The notes beneath the pieces were generated by a model. It saw only the letters and a program-made list of their open reading frames with translations. It was not told where the DNA came from and searched no databases. A DNA stretch of 7,212 nt from Clostridiales bacterium. Its GTDB lineage: Bacteria; Bacillota; Clostridia; Saccharofermentanales; UBA5734. The stretch lies in contig DOFA01000070.1 in assembly GCA_003532195.1 (NCBI GenBank), positions 1 to 7,212 on the forward strand, written 5' to 3'. A program made the position numbers and the translations under genes. Below, piece by piece: positions 5,120-7,212 of this stretch. The stretch's first letter is position 1. Every line of letters begins with the position of its first letter.

Positions 5120-6034
5120 TCATAACCAGCTCAGACGCGCCACGCTCACACCCCTGTGCGGACGCTCGACGCTGAAAACATACGTTTCCCCGTCTTCCCC
5201 GCAAACAACCTCCGGGGCGTGCGCCTCCAGCTGCGTCAGCAGATTTCCCGGTTCAAATCGGCACGGGGTATCGGCGTAATATACAAACGTTCGGTTGTCA
5301 TAAGGACCATTTCGTCCGTCATAAATACACCAGAACAGATAAAACCTATCTTCACGCTGGATGATGCAGGGAGATTCGGGCACGCCCGGCCGATCCATGT
5401 GAAAAACTTCGACCGGTTCGCTCCAGTGGTACAGATCCTCCGACGACCTTCCGAGCAACTTGTTTTCCGAAACGTAGGTCATCCAGAACCTGTCTTGATA
5501 AAGAATCACATTGGGATCCCGGGAGCTGGAATGACCGCGAAAAAGCTCGCCCGCCGGTCTCCAGCAGTAAAGATCACCGGAAACAGCGATGCGCATTGGA
5601 TCTGGTCCATAGATCATATAATACAGGCCGTTCGCGCAGATAATATGTGGCGCGTAGATTTCGCGCGGCTCCCCGGGCCGCAGGGCCGGGTGCAGCAGCT
5701 TGCCTTTATCTTTCCAGGAATCTGGCTGCAGCGCATCCCGCAAATTGCCCGGCTCCGAGGCCGCGTGAAACAGCAGCCATTCCGCGTCGTGTATGGTCTG
5801 CGCGCAGAAATCGTCCGGCGGGACATAATCCGGCGGGGCGGGATGCGTGATGCCAATCAAATGCCACCGGTCATCCGGCCCTCTGATGACCGTGAAATCG
5901 TTGGGCACCCAGATATCGTATGTCTTTCCCGTCATGAAGCACCGGGATTCCGGACCGGGGTAAATATCGCCGACCGGGCGGTAAATGTGGACATAATCAC
6001 CGGCAATTTCCGGCTTTTTAATCTTGCCTGCCAT
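5120..6034 (-). CDS. Glycoside hydrolase with five-bladed beta-propeller fold (GH43/GH32-like)
   Basis: A protein of 304 residues with repeated blade motifs typical of the GH43/32/62/68 group: WVPNDFTVIRG (39-55 region), YAPHIICANGLYYMIYG (127-143), SRDPNVILYQDRFWMTY (171-187), VPESPCIIQREDRFYLFW (218-235) and HAPEVVCGEDGETYVFS (272 onward). By position, D46, D173 and E220 are the likely nucleophile or base, pKa-modulating and acid residues; this is inference. There is no signal peptide, so the enzyme should act in the cytoplasm on imported oligosaccharide. AGGAGG (complement of 6045-6050) lies 10 nt before ATG 6034. It is the last gene of the operon, 57 bp after the LplC-type permease. The sugar specificity (arabinose, xylose, fructose or other) cannot be read, and the sequence is too divergent for a subfamily call. 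Confidence 0.78.
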   Translation of the reverse strand: MAGKIKKPEIAGDYVHIYRPVGDIYPGPESRCFMTGKTYDIWVPNDFTVIRGPDDRWHLIGITHPAPPDYVPPDDFCAQTIHDAEWLLFHAASEPGNLRDALQPDSWKDKGKLLHPALRPGEPREIYAPHIICANGLYYMIYGPDPMRIAVSGDLYCWRPAGELFRGHSSSRDPNVILYQDRFWMTYVSENKLLGRSSEDLYHWSEPVEVFHMDRPGVPESPCIIQREDRFYLFWCIYDGRNGPYDNRTFVYYADTPCRFEPGNLLTQLEAHAPEVVCGEDGETYVFSVERPHRGVSVARLSWL

Positions 6035-6091
6035 CCTTGCGCGGCCTCCTGAAAACGCACTGAAAATCTGACCCTGAATGCCTGTATGTAT

Positions 6092-6973
6092 TTACCCCTT
6101 GACGCTGCCAAGAATGATTCCTTTTGTGAAGTATTTCTGCAGAAATGGGTAAACGATGATGATCGGCAGCATGGCTGTGATAATTTGCGCGCAGGTCGCG
6201 TTTTTCTGCGAGATATTCTCAATCTCGGATATGTTTTGCATGACATTCAGATTGATTTCAACCACGATTGTTCTCAGGTAGGACTGGAGCGGATATTTGT
6301 TAGAATGATTCATGTAGATCAGACCGTCAAACCAGGAGTTCCAATGCCCAACCGCAACAAACAGAATCAGGGTCGCCATGACCGGTTTGGAGAGCGGGAC
6401 CAGGATCCGGGTCAGTACAGTCCAATGGCCGGCGCCTTCGACGACTGCCGATTCCGATATTTCATCTGGCAGCTCCTTAAAGAAGTTATGGAGCAGGATC
6501 ACGTTGAAAATCGGTATTGCGCCTGGGATGACGAGTGCCCAGATGCTGTCGATCAAACCCGTGTAGTGCACCATGAGATAAGTCGGAATCAAACCGCCAT
6601 TAAAAAGCATCGCCACGAGGTAAAACCAGACATAGAACTTGCGAGCCCGGAATTTATTTTTTCTCAGCGACAGAGGATAGGCAGAGAGAATCGTCAGCAG
6701 GGTGCTGATGATAATGCCCAGTAAGGCCCTTTCAACCGAAATGCCGAAAGCTGTATAAAAATCGGGGTTGTTGATGACAAATTTATAAGTGTTCAGCTGC
6801 AGTCCGACCGGCCAGGCCACGACAGCGCCGGCGGTTACCGCGGCGGAGGAACTGAGCGATATGGCCGCGACATGCAGAATCGGGAAAATGCACACGGCTG
6901 CGGCAAGCGCCAGAAATATATAGTTGCAGATTATGAATAATCTTCTGCTGAAATTTTCTTTATAAAACAGCAT
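6092..6973 (-). CDS. Carbohydrate ABC transporter permease, LplC/YtcP type
   Basis: An inner-membrane permease of 293 residues, the usual length for this MalG-like family, with about six hydrophobic segments (the first at about 12-38). The cytoplasmic loop that contacts the ATPase is clear: EISESAVVEGAGHWTVLTRI followed by LVPLSKP (residues 171-197), matching the EAA---G---------I-LP pattern with G182. The ending GIILGSVKG is the standard C-terminus of LplC-like proteins. GAGG (complement of 6982-6985) lies 8 nt before ATG 6973. It starts 17 nt after the stop of the LplB-type gene, so the two are cotranscribed and would form the heterodimeric channel. Members of this family import oligosaccharides with a lipoprotein binding protein and commonly use a shared ATPase encoded elsewhere. 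Confidence 0.93.
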   Translation of the reverse strand: MLFYKENFSRRLFIICNYIFLALAAAVCIFPILHVAAISLSSSAAVTAGAVVAWPVGLQLNTYKFVINNPDFYTAFGISVERALLGIIISTLLTILSAYPLSLRKNKFRARKFYVWFYLVAMLFNGGLIPTYLMVHYTGLIDSIWALVIPGAIPIFNVILLHNFFKELPDEISESAVVEGAGHWTVLTRILVPLSKPVMATLILFVAVGHWNSWFDGLIYMNHSNKYPLQSYLRTIVVEINLNVMQNISEIENISQKNATCAQIITAMLPIIIVYPFLQKYFTKGIILGSVKG

Positions 6974-6990
6974 GATTTCCGCCTCGTTCT

Positions 6991-7212
6991 TTAAAGTACT
7001 TTATATCCGGTAAAACGGTAGGCTAACTGGTAGGAGAGGATAATCAGTATGCAGGATATAGCCGATTTAAACAGGCCTGAGGCGGTAGCCAGACTGAATT
7101 GCGCATCGACAAATGCCAGGCGGTAGACCAGCGTGTCGATGATATCGCCGCTTTCCATCGTAATCGGACTTATGAGATTAAAAATCTGATCAAAGCCGGC
7201 GTTGAGGATGTT
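6991..7212 (-). CDS. Carbohydrate ABC transporter permease, LplB/YteP type (3' part only)
   Basis: The frame is open from the right edge to TAA at 6991-6993 and gives the last 73 residues. They begin NILNAGFDQIFNL and continue with SGDIIDTLVYR, FSLATASGLFKS and a final hydrophobic segment ending LAYRFTGYKVL. This is the characteristic end of LplB-like permeases (GFDQIFNL, DIIDTYVYR, SxATAxGLFKS). The 5' part and the operon promoter lie outside the window. It precedes the LplC-type gene by 17 bp, the usual order for this transporter pair. Confidence 0.9.
   Translation of the reverse strand, partial: NILNAGFDQIFNLISPITMESGDIIDTLVYRLAFVDAQFSLATASGLFKSAISCILIILSYQLAYRFTGYKVL

Noticed and set aside
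5156..6052. Forward-strand open frame of 298 codons, opposite the propeller hydrolase
   Set aside because: The reverse strand carries repeated blade motifs, a good ribosome site and operon context. The forward product is Arg-rich with no domain, as expected for an antisense shadow.
6086..6724. Forward-strand open frame of 212 codons, opposite the LplC-type permease
   Set aside because: The permease on the other strand is unmistakable (EAA loop, GSVKG ending). The forward product is a low-complexity His/Arg/Asp/Gln-rich shadow.

Overview
The window is 7.2 kb of a bacterial chromosome, most likely from an anaerobic Bacillota of the Clostridia type. The evidence is strong GGAGG-type ribosome binding sites, an LplB/LplC-type sugar ABC transporter, moderately high GC in most genes, and consensus sigma-A-like promoters. 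I cannot name the genus. No rRNA, tRNA, CRISPR array, prophage or intact insertion sequence is visible.

Left part (1-694, + strand): a probable 3' end of an upstream gene, then an 84-bp element that folds into a 13-bp outer stem enclosing two hairpins. It is followed by an extended -10 promoter and a 168-residue conserved protein of unknown function with a Cys-Cys pair and a CxxC motif. This gene converges on a PHP-domain metallohydrolase (706-1644, -), with only 11 bp between the stop codons. The PHP gene is divergent from an MFS permease (1781-3088, +). A 14-bp perfect palindrome lies between them, at the likely transcription start of the PHP gene.

Middle (2910-4142, -): an AT-richer, damaged gene of the AlbA_2/HATPase_c_4 (Schlafen-like, ATP-binding) type. 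It has lost most of its N-terminal domain and appears to have an internal in-frame deletion. Its frame runs off the natural C-terminus into the antisense strand of the MFS gene. Upstream of it lies an intact gene fusing a Phd/YefM antitoxin-like DNA-binding domain to a Uma2-family PD-(D/E)XK nuclease-like domain (4186-4959, -). The fusion gene has a near-consensus promoter whose -10 is duplicated within a 12-bp tandem repeat beside a palindrome, which suggests autoregulation. This fusion is the most unusual item in the window.

Right part (5087-7212, -): the distal end of a carbohydrate operon. It holds an LplB-type permease (cut by the window edge), an LplC-type permease, a five-bladed beta-propeller glycoside hydrolase (GH43/GH32-like), and a rho-independent terminator. 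The likely job is import of an oligosaccharide and trimming of it by the propeller enzyme, which has no visible signal peptide. The substrate-binding protein would be expected beyond the right edge.
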